A stretch of DNA of 44,766 nucleotides from CAZWVA01 sp964636885 (lineage in GTDB: Bacteria; Desulfobacterota_D; UBA1144; Nemesobacterales; CSP1-2). Both the position numbers and the translations under genes were made by a program. Below, piece after piece: positions 1 through 6,955 of this stretch. The stretch spans positions 1 to 44,766 of the forward strand of contig CAZWVA010000015.1 in the NCBI GenBank assembly GCA_964636885.1. Direction: 5' to 3'. The notes under the pieces were generated by a model. That model saw only the letters and a list, made by a program, of their open reading frames with translations. It searched no databases and was not told the origin of the DNA. Positions within the stretch are counted from its first letter, which is position 1, and each line of letters starts with the position of its first letter.

Positions 1-729
1 TAGATCTACACGCATCGGGCCACTGCCTATGATAACATAGTGTAAATCGTCCGGAAGATAATCCACTGCCGACATGAAAACATCCAGGCCCTTCTCAGGG
101 ATGAAGCGACCCACGAACCCCACGGCGTGCTCAAAACCGATCTCTTCCCTAAGGGCGGTGACATCCATAGGCCTAAATACATCCGTAGGGATCCCCCAGA
201 ATATACGCTCAAGCGGGAGGTTCCGGGGAAACCCGGAGAGCCTCAGGCTCTCTAATGCCCCGGTGCTTGCCGTTGCCCCACCAGACATCCGCCCCCAGGT
301 GAACCTCCAGACAGGGAAACGCCAGCCCAGGCGGAGGGGCATGTTCTCAAATCCGTAAAAAAGGACCCTAGAATCGGGTGATGCCAAGAGGCCTTGCCAT
401 ATAACCTGAAAGAGGTAATTCGAATTCGCCTCGTCAAACACGTGGATTATATCGGGTCTAGTCTCCTTTATCAGACTATGCAAGCGTCCTATTTCAAACC
501 CCCTTCCGTAATTAGAGGGATTCCTAAGTGGCAGGGGAACCAGACGATACCCGTCGCCATCTTCCTCCTTCTCCACGGTTAACCAGCCGTTGGAATCGTA
601 AACCCTTTCCACCTGTATTCTCCGAGGGACTATAGCCGTAAGCTCCACTTCACCCGTTTGGGTAAGAGCCCTGTAGATCCTACGGGCGTTCTCCATGGCA
701 CCTGCGTGATATACGATTAGAACCTTCAT
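1..729 (-). CDS. Glycosyltransferase family 4 type, C-terminal part cut off by window edge
   Basis: The reading frame opens at an ATG at 729 and stays open for 243 codons to the window edge, so only the N-terminal part is seen. The start of the protein (MKVLIVYHAGAMENARRIYR) is the typical first beta strand and glycine loop of a GT-B fold enzyme. Near residues 205-218 the segment VGFVGRFIPEKGLDVF matches the start of the nucleotide-sugar binding domain of GT4 glycosyltransferases. It probably transfers a sugar from a nucleotide donor during assembly of the surface polysaccharide. It lies 16 bases downstream of the ABC-2 permease gene on the same strand and is likely co-transcribed with it. 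Donor and acceptor cannot be told from the sequence. Confidence 0.85.
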   Translation of the reverse strand, partial: MKVLIVYHAGAMENARRIYRALTQTGEVELTAIVPRRIQVERVYDSNGWLTVEKEEDGDGYRLVPLPLRNPSNYGRGFEIGRLHSLIKETRPDIIHVFDEANSNYLFQVIWQGLLASPDSRVLFYGFENMPLRLGWRFPVWRFTWGRMSGGATASTGALESLRLSGFPRNLPLERIFWGIPTDVFRPMDVTALREEIGFEHAVGFVGRFIPEKGLDVFMSAVDYLPDDLHYVIIGSGPMRVDL

Positions 730-745
730 TATCAATGCCCGGTGC

Positions 746-1570
746 CTAAATCACATCGGCAAAAAACCGTTCGGTTCTTCTGAAATAGAAGATACCGGTA
801 ATAAACACAAGGAACCCTATGGTCGAGGACACAAAAAGGGCACACCAATCGATTGGTCTATGCCCCAGGGTGAGGGCACGGTGGGCGTCGATTATCCCAG
901 ATATAGGATTTAAAAACAACAGCCACCTAGACCTCTCTGGAAGGATGGTAGCAGGATATATAACAGGGGTTGCAAAGAGTAGAAGCTGTATAAAGAAGGG
1001 GATCACGTATCTGACGTCCCTGTACTTCACGTTAAGGGCAGAAAGCCAGAGCCCAAAACCGGTAGCCGAGATAAAGGCGAGGAAAAACACAAGGGGCAGG
1101 AGCAAGAGCCGGGGTTTTGGGAAAAAGCCATAGAGGAACATCATCACCACAAGTATAGACATAGCTATAACGTAATCGACTATACCAGTCAGAGACGATG
1201 AAAGGGGGATCACGGTTCTGGGAAAGTATACCTTCGTAATGAGGTTTGTATTATTAACGAGGCTGTTTCCCGAGTTAGAAACAGAGGAAGAGAAGTAAGT
1301 CCAGAGCAAAAGCCCGGAGTACGAGAACACAGGATAGGGTATTCCCTCCGAGGGTATTTGGGCCATCTTACCAAAAAACACCGTAAATACCACCATGGTG
1401 AGAAGCGGTTGGAGGATCGCCCATCCCACCCCAATTGTCGTCTGTTTATAACGGACCTTGATGTCCCTCCAAGTGAGAAAGTATAGGAGTTCCCGGTAGC
1501 GCCATATGTCCCCTAGATTTAGCCCTCCCCAACCCCTTCCGGGCTTGATTATTAGGATTTGGTCCGACAT
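746..1570 (-). CDS. ABC-2 type polysaccharide export permease (Wzm-like)
   Basis: This 274-residue protein is an integral membrane subunit of an ABC exporter for lipid-linked polysaccharide such as O-antigen or teichoic-acid-like polymers. Residues 25-60 contain the characteristic cytoplasmic entry segment (LLYFLTWRDIKVRYKQT followed by GVGWAILQPL). About six hydrophobic segments follow. The C-terminal half has NVKYRDVRYVIPFFIQLLLF and TPVIYP, both common in this family. The length is normal. The ATG at 1570 follows a purine-rich GAGGATAGAAGGG. The gene sits between gmd and a glycosyltransferase gene. The ATP-binding partner (Wzt) is not seen in this window and may lie beyond the left edge. 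Confidence 0.9.
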   Translation of the reverse strand: MSDQILIIKPGRGWGGLNLGDIWRYRELLYFLTWRDIKVRYKQTTIGVGWAILQPLLTMVVFTVFFGKMAQIPSEGIPYPVFSYSGLLLWTYFSSSVSNSGNSLVNNTNLITKVYFPRTVIPLSSSLTGIVDYVIAMSILVVMMFLYGFFPKPRLLLLPLVFFLAFISATGFGLWLSALNVKYRDVRYVIPFFIQLLLFATPVIYPATILPERSRWLLFLNPISGIIDAHRALTLGHRPIDWCALFVSSTIGFLVFITGIFYFRRTERFFADVI

Positions 1571-1606
1571 CCCTTCTATCCTCGGTATATTAGGCCTCTT
1601 ATGGCG

Positions 1607-2617
1607 TCATATCGAGGCCGATTGACCCGATAGCTCCCAGTTTAAATACTCGACCTCGTCTTTTACGAGTACGTCTATCAATTCCTTGAATGTCATGTCA
1701 TAACACCAACCCAGGATCTCCCTCGCCTTTGAATTATCCCCATAAATGACCTCCAAATCCACGGGTCTATTCAGTCGCTTATCTATCTTCACGAACCTCT
1801 CAAAATCCAAGTCCAACCTCTTAAACACCTCCCTCACAAACTCCTCTAGGCTGTGTGCCTCGCCAGAACAGATAATAAAATCATCCGGAACCTCCTGCTG
1901 TAGCATCAGCCACATAGCCCTGACGTAATAGGGAGCGTAACCCCAATCCCTAAACACCCTCAAATTCCCGAGTTCTAGCCTTTCTGCCATACCCTTTCTT
2001 ATCTTGACCGCGGTGTCAAGGATCTTTCTCGTAACGAAGCTCTTGCCCCTCAGAGCAGACTCATGGTTAAAAAGGATCCCACAGACTGCATATAGCCCAT
2101 ATGCCTCTCTGTAATTAACCGTCATCCAATGAGAGGCGGCCTTCGAGACGGCGTAGGGACTTACAGGATGTATAGGGGTTCTTTCGGTTATAGGAAGATG
2201 GTCATCTTTGACGTTACCGTACATCTCCGAGGAGGAGGCCTGGTAGAACCTCGTATCCGGTTTTACTATGCGTATCGCCTCAAGCAGGTTTGCCGTACTC
2301 AAGGCGTTAAACTCCAATGTCCATATCGGTTGCTCAAACGACAGCCCCACAGAACTCTGTGCCGCCAGGTTATATGTTTCATCGGGTCGTATCCTGTCGA
2401 TAAGCCTTATGAGGTTGGATAGATCGAGGAGGTTTGCCCTTATCAGCTCCACCTTTTCCGATATACCGAGATACTCAAGGTTGCGTAAGCTCGGAATAGA
2501 GGTGTCCCTTATAAAGCCAAAGACCTTATATCCCTTCTCTATGAGGAACCTAGATAGATAAGAGCCGTCCTGACCCGTTATACCCGTTATTATTGCAACT
2601 CTTTTTTGTTCACTCAT
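1607..2617 (-). CDS. gmd: GDP-mannose 4,6-dehydratase
   Basis: The enzyme converts GDP-D-mannose to GDP-4-keto-6-deoxy-D-mannose, the precursor of GDP-fucose, GDP-rhamnose or GDP-perosamine for surface glycans. It is an extended short-chain dehydrogenase of 336 residues, normal for the family. The nucleotide-binding motif GITGQDGSYLSRFL is at the N-terminus. The catalytic region includes SSSEMYG and YAVSKAASHW (the Tyr-x3-Lys pair). The segment FNHESALRGKSFVTRKI is diagnostic of Gmd. No clear ribosome-binding site precedes the ATG at 2617. The gene is 36 bases upstream of the ABC-2 permease gene. No second-step enzyme (fcl, rmd or per) is in the window, so the final sugar is unknown. Confidence 0.93.
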   Translation of the reverse strand: MSEQKRVAIITGITGQDGSYLSRFLIEKGYKVFGFIRDTSIPSLRNLEYLGISEKVELIRANLLDLSNLIRLIDRIRPDETYNLAAQSSVGLSFEQPIWTLEFNALSTANLLEAIRIVKPDTRFYQASSSEMYGNVKDDHLPITERTPIHPVSPYAVSKAASHWMTVNYREAYGLYAVCGILFNHESALRGKSFVTRKILDTAVKIRKGMAERLELGNLRVFRDWGYAPYYVRAMWLMLQQEVPDDFIICSGEAHSLEEFVREVFKRLDLDFERFVKIDKRLNRPVDLEVIYGDNSKAREILGWCYDMTFKELIDVLVKDEVEYLNWELSGQSASI

Positions 2618-2759
2618 AGGATAAGATAAGATGGCTTAAAACCTATAGACGAGGATCATTCCCCATTTTTCCAGAAACGAGTTGACCCCTCCCCTGCCCT
2701 GGAGTTTCGCCGAATTATGTAAATGCGCACTCTTGCCTCTACACAGCTCCGCCCTGTCA

Positions 2760-2786
2760 GTCACACCTACTAATCCCCTGTGTGAC
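2760..2786. promoter_or_regulatory. Inverted repeat in the spacer upstream of gmd
   Basis: A perfect 7-bp inverted repeat, GTCACAC and GTGTGAC with a 13-base spacer, lies in the 254-base gap (2618-2871) between the J-domain gene and gmd. A smaller GC-rich hairpin, GGGCT/AGCCC at 2835-2851, lies about 20 bases after the stop of the J-domain gene and could be a weak terminator, although no T-run follows. I see no convincing gene in this gap. The repeat could be an operator or an mRNA hairpin; its function is unknown. Confidence 0.3.
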
Positions 2787-2871
2787 AAAGCTTCCTCTTT
2801 AACCCCGATTTACCCACATCCACCTCAGATAAACGGGCTGCCAGATAGCCCTATACTCAATACGAATCCAC

Positions 2872-4404
2872 CTACATAGTATCCTTTATCCTGTAGTTTA
2901 GCTCTTTAATCCTCCACCCACCGTTTAGTGGGGATAGAAGCCAGCTTATCGTTCCCATAGAGCTTCTCACGTTCCCCTGTCCCTTACTCCTAAAAGTAAC
3001 TAGGAAATCCGCATCCACAGAGGCCTTATCCCCCTTAAATTCAACGCTTCTTATACGTACATCGTATTTAAAGATCTCTAAAGAGGAGAAGTTATCGGTG
3101 TATTGAGAGATGGTCCTTGATATCTCGACTCCGTTTTCCCTTGCATCGGGCTCAAAGAAGGAGAGGAATCTACTAATATCTCTATCCTTATACGCGGATA
3201 CGTATTCCGAGATGAAGAAGTATAGAGAGGCTTTATCAGGGTAAGAGACGGACTCGTATTTCCCGACGGGATAGATGGTCTTAGACTCCTTTTGTTGAGT
3301 CGGTCCGATGTCTCTTTCTACATTCAAAGAACCGACCGTCTTTTCACCACCGGAAATCATTGCACCACGCTCTATCGACTCGTTTTCTTTAACCTTTACA
3401 CCCTCACGCTTAAGATGCGGGATAAACAGAACATCCCCTCTATCGATCCTATCGCTTTCTAGGCTATTCGCATCCTTTAGGCTTTTAACCGATACATTAA
3501 ACCTCCTTGCTATCCCGGTTAGGTTATCCCCCTCTCTAACGATGTACCTGTTTTTTCCCTCTGGCTTCTCTCTCGGTGTTTCTTCGGTTGACTGAGACTC
3601 AGGAACCTCCATCTCCTCTTTTTGAGAGGCCTTCTCCGATTTTACCTCCTTTTGGATAACGATCCGTTCACGCCCCTTAGATAGAGAGGGAGGCTCTTCT
3701 CTCTCGGATCTCTCCGTAGAAGGGGTAAGATCGGGTTTTTCGGATTCGGTCTTTTTAAGAGCGTAACCGGATTTATCCTCGGCCTTCCTCCTAATGTCTT
3801 TCGCATCTTGGATTATAGAAAAGAGCAAACCGGACTTTGAAAGGTAGAAGGCCAACCCAAAGAAAACAACGAATAACAAAGCCGAATAGACCAGTCTCCT
3901 CGATGTGATTTCCATCCAAGGACCACTCACAAGAACCGGTAGCGCTGTAATACGCCCGGCATCGTATCTTCTCCTTTTTACCGGATCGCTCAAAACCTCG
4001 TATGCTTTATTTAGACTCTTTGTAATATCGAGTCCGGTATCACCCATACGATCCGGGTGATAGGTCTTAATGAGGCTTATCCAACTTCTCCTTATCTCTT
4101 CCGACGATGCGGTAGGGGAAACGTTAAGAACCTCGTAATAATCCTCCAATGGCTCTTCAGGAACAAAATGAGAGAGGACGAGCTTCGCCTGCTCGATTAT
4201 AAACTGCTCGCTTATCTTTCTATCATGGGCGATCTTCTTTAGGACGTGATAGTTGGGGGAATCTTTTCCCTTTAGTATATCCTTTAGTATGGAGTAGAAG
4301 AAAACCCGATAGAGTGAAAACTCTCTTAGAACCTCTCTAAGGTCATTCGATGTTACGATTTGAACGATCACCTTTTCAAATACCCTTTTCTCCACCTTGA
4401 GCAT
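2872..4404 (-). CDS. Membrane protein with J-domain, LysM and NTF2-like domains
   Basis: Counting from the ATG at 4404 the protein has 510 residues. Residues 87-150 form a J-domain (DYYEVLNVSPTASSEEIRRS) with the HPD motif at 116-118, which in this family stimulates an Hsp70. One transmembrane helix follows at about 170-188. Next comes a charged, low-complexity linker, then a LysM peptidoglycan-binding domain at about 287-329 (YIVREGDNLTGIARRFNVSV). The C-terminus (about 392-505, FFISEYVSAYKDRDISRFLS) resembles an NTF2/SnoaL-like fold. The predicted topology puts the J-domain in the cytoplasm and LysM in the periplasm. The start is uncertain: an in-frame TTG at 4419 is possible, and either start overlaps the 3' end of the TPR gene, implying coupled translation. 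The cellular role is unknown. Confidence 0.8.
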   Translation of the reverse strand: MLKVEKRVFEKVIVQIVTSNDLREVLREFSLYRVFFYSILKDILKGKDSPNYHVLKKIAHDRKISEQFIIEQAKLVLSHFVPEEPLEDYYEVLNVSPTASSEEIRRSWISLIKTYHPDRMGDTGLDITKSLNKAYEVLSDPVKRRRYDAGRITALPVLVSGPWMEITSRRLVYSALLFVVFFGLAFYLSKSGLLFSIIQDAKDIRRKAEDKSGYALKKTESEKPDLTPSTERSEREEPPSLSKGRERIVIQKEVKSEKASQKEEMEVPESQSTEETPREKPEGKNRYIVREGDNLTGIARRFNVSVKSLKDANSLESDRIDRGDVLFIPHLKREGVKVKENESIERGAMISGGEKTVGSLNVERDIGPTQQKESKTIYPVGKYESVSYPDKASLYFFISEYVSAYKDRDISRFLSFFEPDARENGVEISRTISQYTDNFSSLEIFKYDVRIRSVEFKGDKASVDADFLVTFRSKGQGNVRSSMGTISWLLSPLNGGWRIKELNYRIKDTM

Positions 4405-5629
4405 CTGCTTTAAGACCAACCTTAAAGAGTTTTACATCGTCCACCCAAGCGGTACCCGAAATGTATTTATCAATCCTGTTACTCTTATAGCGTCTAAGCC
4501 TAATGACAACGGCTCTGCAGTCCGAAGGGGTATGAAAGGAAAGCTCTACCCTACGCCATCCGGTTGTTTCGACAACAGGATCCGTTGATTTTGTCATGTT
4601 GATTCTTGGATAACAGAAGACCTCCCAGCCTATGCCGTTTTTCGTTGTGATCTTCATCGTAGCAACATAAGAGGTAAGGATATAATCGGTATCCGGCTCG
4701 ACGGGTACTATCTGGGATATATGATAAAAATCGACGTTATGTTCCCCGTCGAATCTCAACTTTAATGAATAGTTCCCCTCAAACCTCTGTCCCGAATCAA
4801 AAGTAACCTTCACCCCGTCAACGTCCTTGATCTTCCAATCAAAAGTCCCCATAGGATCACTCTCAAATCCGCCATTCCAGACGAGTGAGTTATCTTTGCC
4901 CCTTCCAAACATATCGGTCCATATAGATAGGGCCATGGAGCTCTCATCCCTTGTTATGAGGAAATCCATATAGTAAGAGGCGATCTCCTTTGAAACCATG
5001 CCTATCTTTTTCATCCTATCCCAAACTGGGAAGGTCTCTTTAAGCCTACCCCTAGAGATCAGATACCTGAGATAGCTGGGAAGGGAGTCGTCTGTAACGA
5101 TCGCTTTTAGAATGAGATCGGGATCGTTTATAAGCTCCCAGCAAACGTCAAAAACCCTCTCCCTCCTTGCCGGGTCGGCTTTTGCAACGGTTCTTAGGCT
5201 CTCTATGGCCATAGGTTGAAACCCGAGTCTTAAAGCCAAAATGGAGGCTTCCCAGAGGCGTGAGATGTAAAAAGGGGAAAGCTCCACTGCCCGCTTGAGA
5301 GTGATGAGTGCCCTTTGCTTTTCACCGTTTTCAGCAAATACCTCCGTAAGCCCCAACCACGAAGAAGAGAAAAGGGGACTGAGTTCGAGGGATCTGACGT
5401 ATAAGGCCCGGATCCTATTTCCATCCTCTGACGTAAAGAGATAATTAAGCCTTGCCAAACGATAATTAAGCTCGGCGTCTGAAGGATCTAGAGCCAAACC
5501 CTCTTCCAGAGAGGACAGCTCCTCCCTATCAGCGAGAATGGAAGAGAGCCCTAATCGTACTGTCTCTTCAATAAAAAATAGAGTAAGAACGATTAGGAGG
5601 ATCCTGAGTCCATAATAAGATCTATTCAT
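4376..5629 (-). CDS. Membrane-anchored TPR protein with C-terminal jelly-roll (carbohydrate-binding-like) domain
   Basis: This is a 417-residue protein. Residues 8-24 form a hydrophobic signal anchor. They are followed by tetratricopeptide-type helical pairs between about 35 and 150 (DPSDAELNYRLARLNYLF and the ALITLKRAVELSPFYISRLW region). From about residue 250 (NGGFESDPMGTFDWKI) to about 400 (GTAWVDDVKLF) the sequence looks like a beta-jelly-roll domain of the carbohydrate-binding CBM4/9 or galactose-binding type. Such TPR plus jelly-roll proteins occur near exopolysaccharide loci, where they may scaffold assembly or bind glycan; that role is inferred. Its stop overlaps the start of the J-domain gene. 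It lies 71 bases after divIVA. The ATG at 5629 has only a weak ribosome-binding site. Confidence 0.7.
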   Translation of the reverse strand: MNRSYYGLRILLIVLTLFFIEETVRLGLSSILADREELSSLEEGLALDPSDAELNYRLARLNYLFTSEDGNRIRALYVRSLELSPLFSSSWLGLTEVFAENGEKQRALITLKRAVELSPFYISRLWEASILALRLGFQPMAIESLRTVAKADPARRERVFDVCWELINDPDLILKAIVTDDSLPSYLRYLISRGRLKETFPVWDRMKKIGMVSKEIASYYMDFLITRDESSMALSIWTDMFGRGKDNSLVWNGGFESDPMGTFDWKIKDVDGVKVTFDSGQRFEGNYSLKLRFDGEHNVDFYHISQIVPVEPDTDYILTSYVATMKITTKNGIGWEVFCYPRINMTKSTDPVVETTGWRRVELSFHTPSDCRAVVIRLRRYKSNRIDKYISGTAWVDDVKLFKVGLKADAQGGEKGI

Positions 5630-5700
5630 CTTGGATCTCGCGACTCATGACAAGGCTTGGCAATTGAGAAATCCGAATCACCTCTAAAATTCATCTAGCC

Positions 5701-6840
5701 TCAGTCCTTGGGAGCCGAAAAAGGAGATTGACCGGGAGGAAGGAACGGTGACTCCGTAGGGGATGAGGAAGCATCCGATTCCTTAACCTCCTTCTCATCA
5801 CCAGAAGAATCGAGGAGAGAGAGGTGGAATTCAATAATCTCCTTCATTCTATGCCGGAAAAGCCTGTGCTGCTTCTTGAGGTCTAAAATCGCTATCCTTA
5901 TGTCCTCTTCTTCATTCTTCGCTTCTCTTATTATCGAACCCGCTCTTTGCTGTGCATCCCTCATAACCTGTGCGGCTTCCTCTTTCTTTCTCTCCACCTC
6001 ATCCTGTGCCTCATCAACCATCGTCCTTGCCTTCTGTTGAGCCTCTCTAATAATCTGTAGACCCTCTTGCCTCATCCTCTCCGCCTGACTTTCAGCATCC
6101 CTTATAACTTCGCTTGCCTTTTCTTGGGCTCTACTAATGATAAGCGCCGCTTCACCTTTATTTATCTCCGCCTGATTTTGCGCTTCAAGAATCATACTCT
6201 CCGCCCTCTTTTGTGCTTCACTTACGATGAGCGCGGCCTGCTCCCTCTTTGACTCAACTTGGCTTTCCGCCTCCCTAATTAACTCATCTGCCCTCTGTTG
6301 AGCCTCGTTAATAATAAGCGAGGCCTCCTCCCTTTTTGCCTCAACCTCCGATTCCGCTCGCATAATCATATCATCGGCCCTTTGCTGCGCCTCCCTGATA
6401 ATCCGTCCAGCCTCCTCGGCGGCCTTTTCCAACTCCTCCTCTTTCAATTTATTAATGGTTGAAATAAACCTTTCTAGGTCTTCTCTGGTTGTAAATTCCG
6501 CTTTGTCACCCCGTATTTGTTCTTTAAACCCCTGTATGGTCTCTAGAAGCTCTCCCAAACCGGCTCCTATTTTGTTATTGATATTACTGATGTTTTCCCC
6601 GTCCTTCTTTATAACCTGGAGTGTATTTAAAATCTCTTTTACTTCCCGTCTGGTTTCATCGATCAATCGAACCTGATCGCCCTTCTCTTCAAGCTGCTTT
6701 TTAAGAAGCGAGTTCTCATTGGTCAGTTCTTCAAACTCGGTAGCCACGATTTCGAGGAAAGCCCTTACCTCTTCCTTATTAAAACCCATGGTCTTGCTAC
6801 TAAAGCTCTGGTTCATTATATCGTCAGGGGTTAGCTTCAT
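5701..6840 (-). CDS. DivIVA-domain coiled-coil protein
   Basis: The N-terminal 45 residues (MKLTPDDIMNQSFSSKTMGF then NKEEVRAFLEIVATEFEEL) match the DivIVA membrane-curvature-sensing domain, which targets proteins to cell poles or division sites. The rest is almost entirely coiled coil. It includes six consecutive 29-residue repeats at 143-316, rich in Ala, Glu, Gln and Arg. A Pro/Ser-rich tail occupies 350-379. A good ribosome-binding site (GAAGGAG) precedes the ATG at 6840. The gene sits between wzc and the TPR gene in the polysaccharide cluster, suggesting a role in placing the export or assembly machinery. That role is inferred. DivIVA proteins are best known from Gram-positive bacteria but also occur in several diderm phyla. 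Confidence 0.88.
   Translation of the reverse strand: MKLTPDDIMNQSFSSKTMGFNKEEVRAFLEIVATEFEELTNENSLLKKQLEEKGDQVRLIDETRREVKEILNTLQVIKKDGENISNINNKIGAGLGELLETIQGFKEQIRGDKAEFTTREDLERFISTINKLKEEELEKAAEEAGRIIREAQQRADDMIMRAESEVEAKREEASLIINEAQQRADELIREAESQVESKREQAALIVSEAQKRAESMILEAQNQAEINKGEAALIISRAQEKASEVIRDAESQAERMRQEGLQIIREAQQKARTMVDEAQDEVERKKEEAAQVMRDAQQRAGSIIREAKNEEEDIRIAILDLKKQHRLFRHRMKEIIEFHLSLLDSSGDEKEVKESDASSSPTESPFLPPGQSPFSAPKD
5893..6414 (-). repeat. Six tandem 87-bp coding repeats (29-residue coiled-coil units) in the DivIVA gene
   Basis: The units cover residues 143-171, 172-200, 201-229, 230-258, 259-287 and 288-316. Each follows the pattern EAxxIIxEAQQRAxxxIxEA, then about nine charged residues. 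The units are degenerate at the DNA level, so this is an old expansion that has been kept. A 29-residue period is not a multiple of seven. It fits two hendecads plus one heptad, predicting a straight or slightly right-handed rod segment. Confidence 0.85.
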
Positions 6841-6955
6841 CTCTTTTCTCCTTCAACGTGATTTTTGATTGATCCTTACCTCCCTATATACATCCGACTG
6901 TATTAAACCCAGAATAGAAATCCACTTTCCTCTCACACCAGAGGTTCCACCACAG

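Noticed and set aside
2682..2879. 65-codon open frame on the plus strand in the spacer upstream of gmd
   Set aside because: The translation is a low-complexity Pro/Leu/Ser string with no ribosome-binding site, and it overlaps the end of the J-domain gene.
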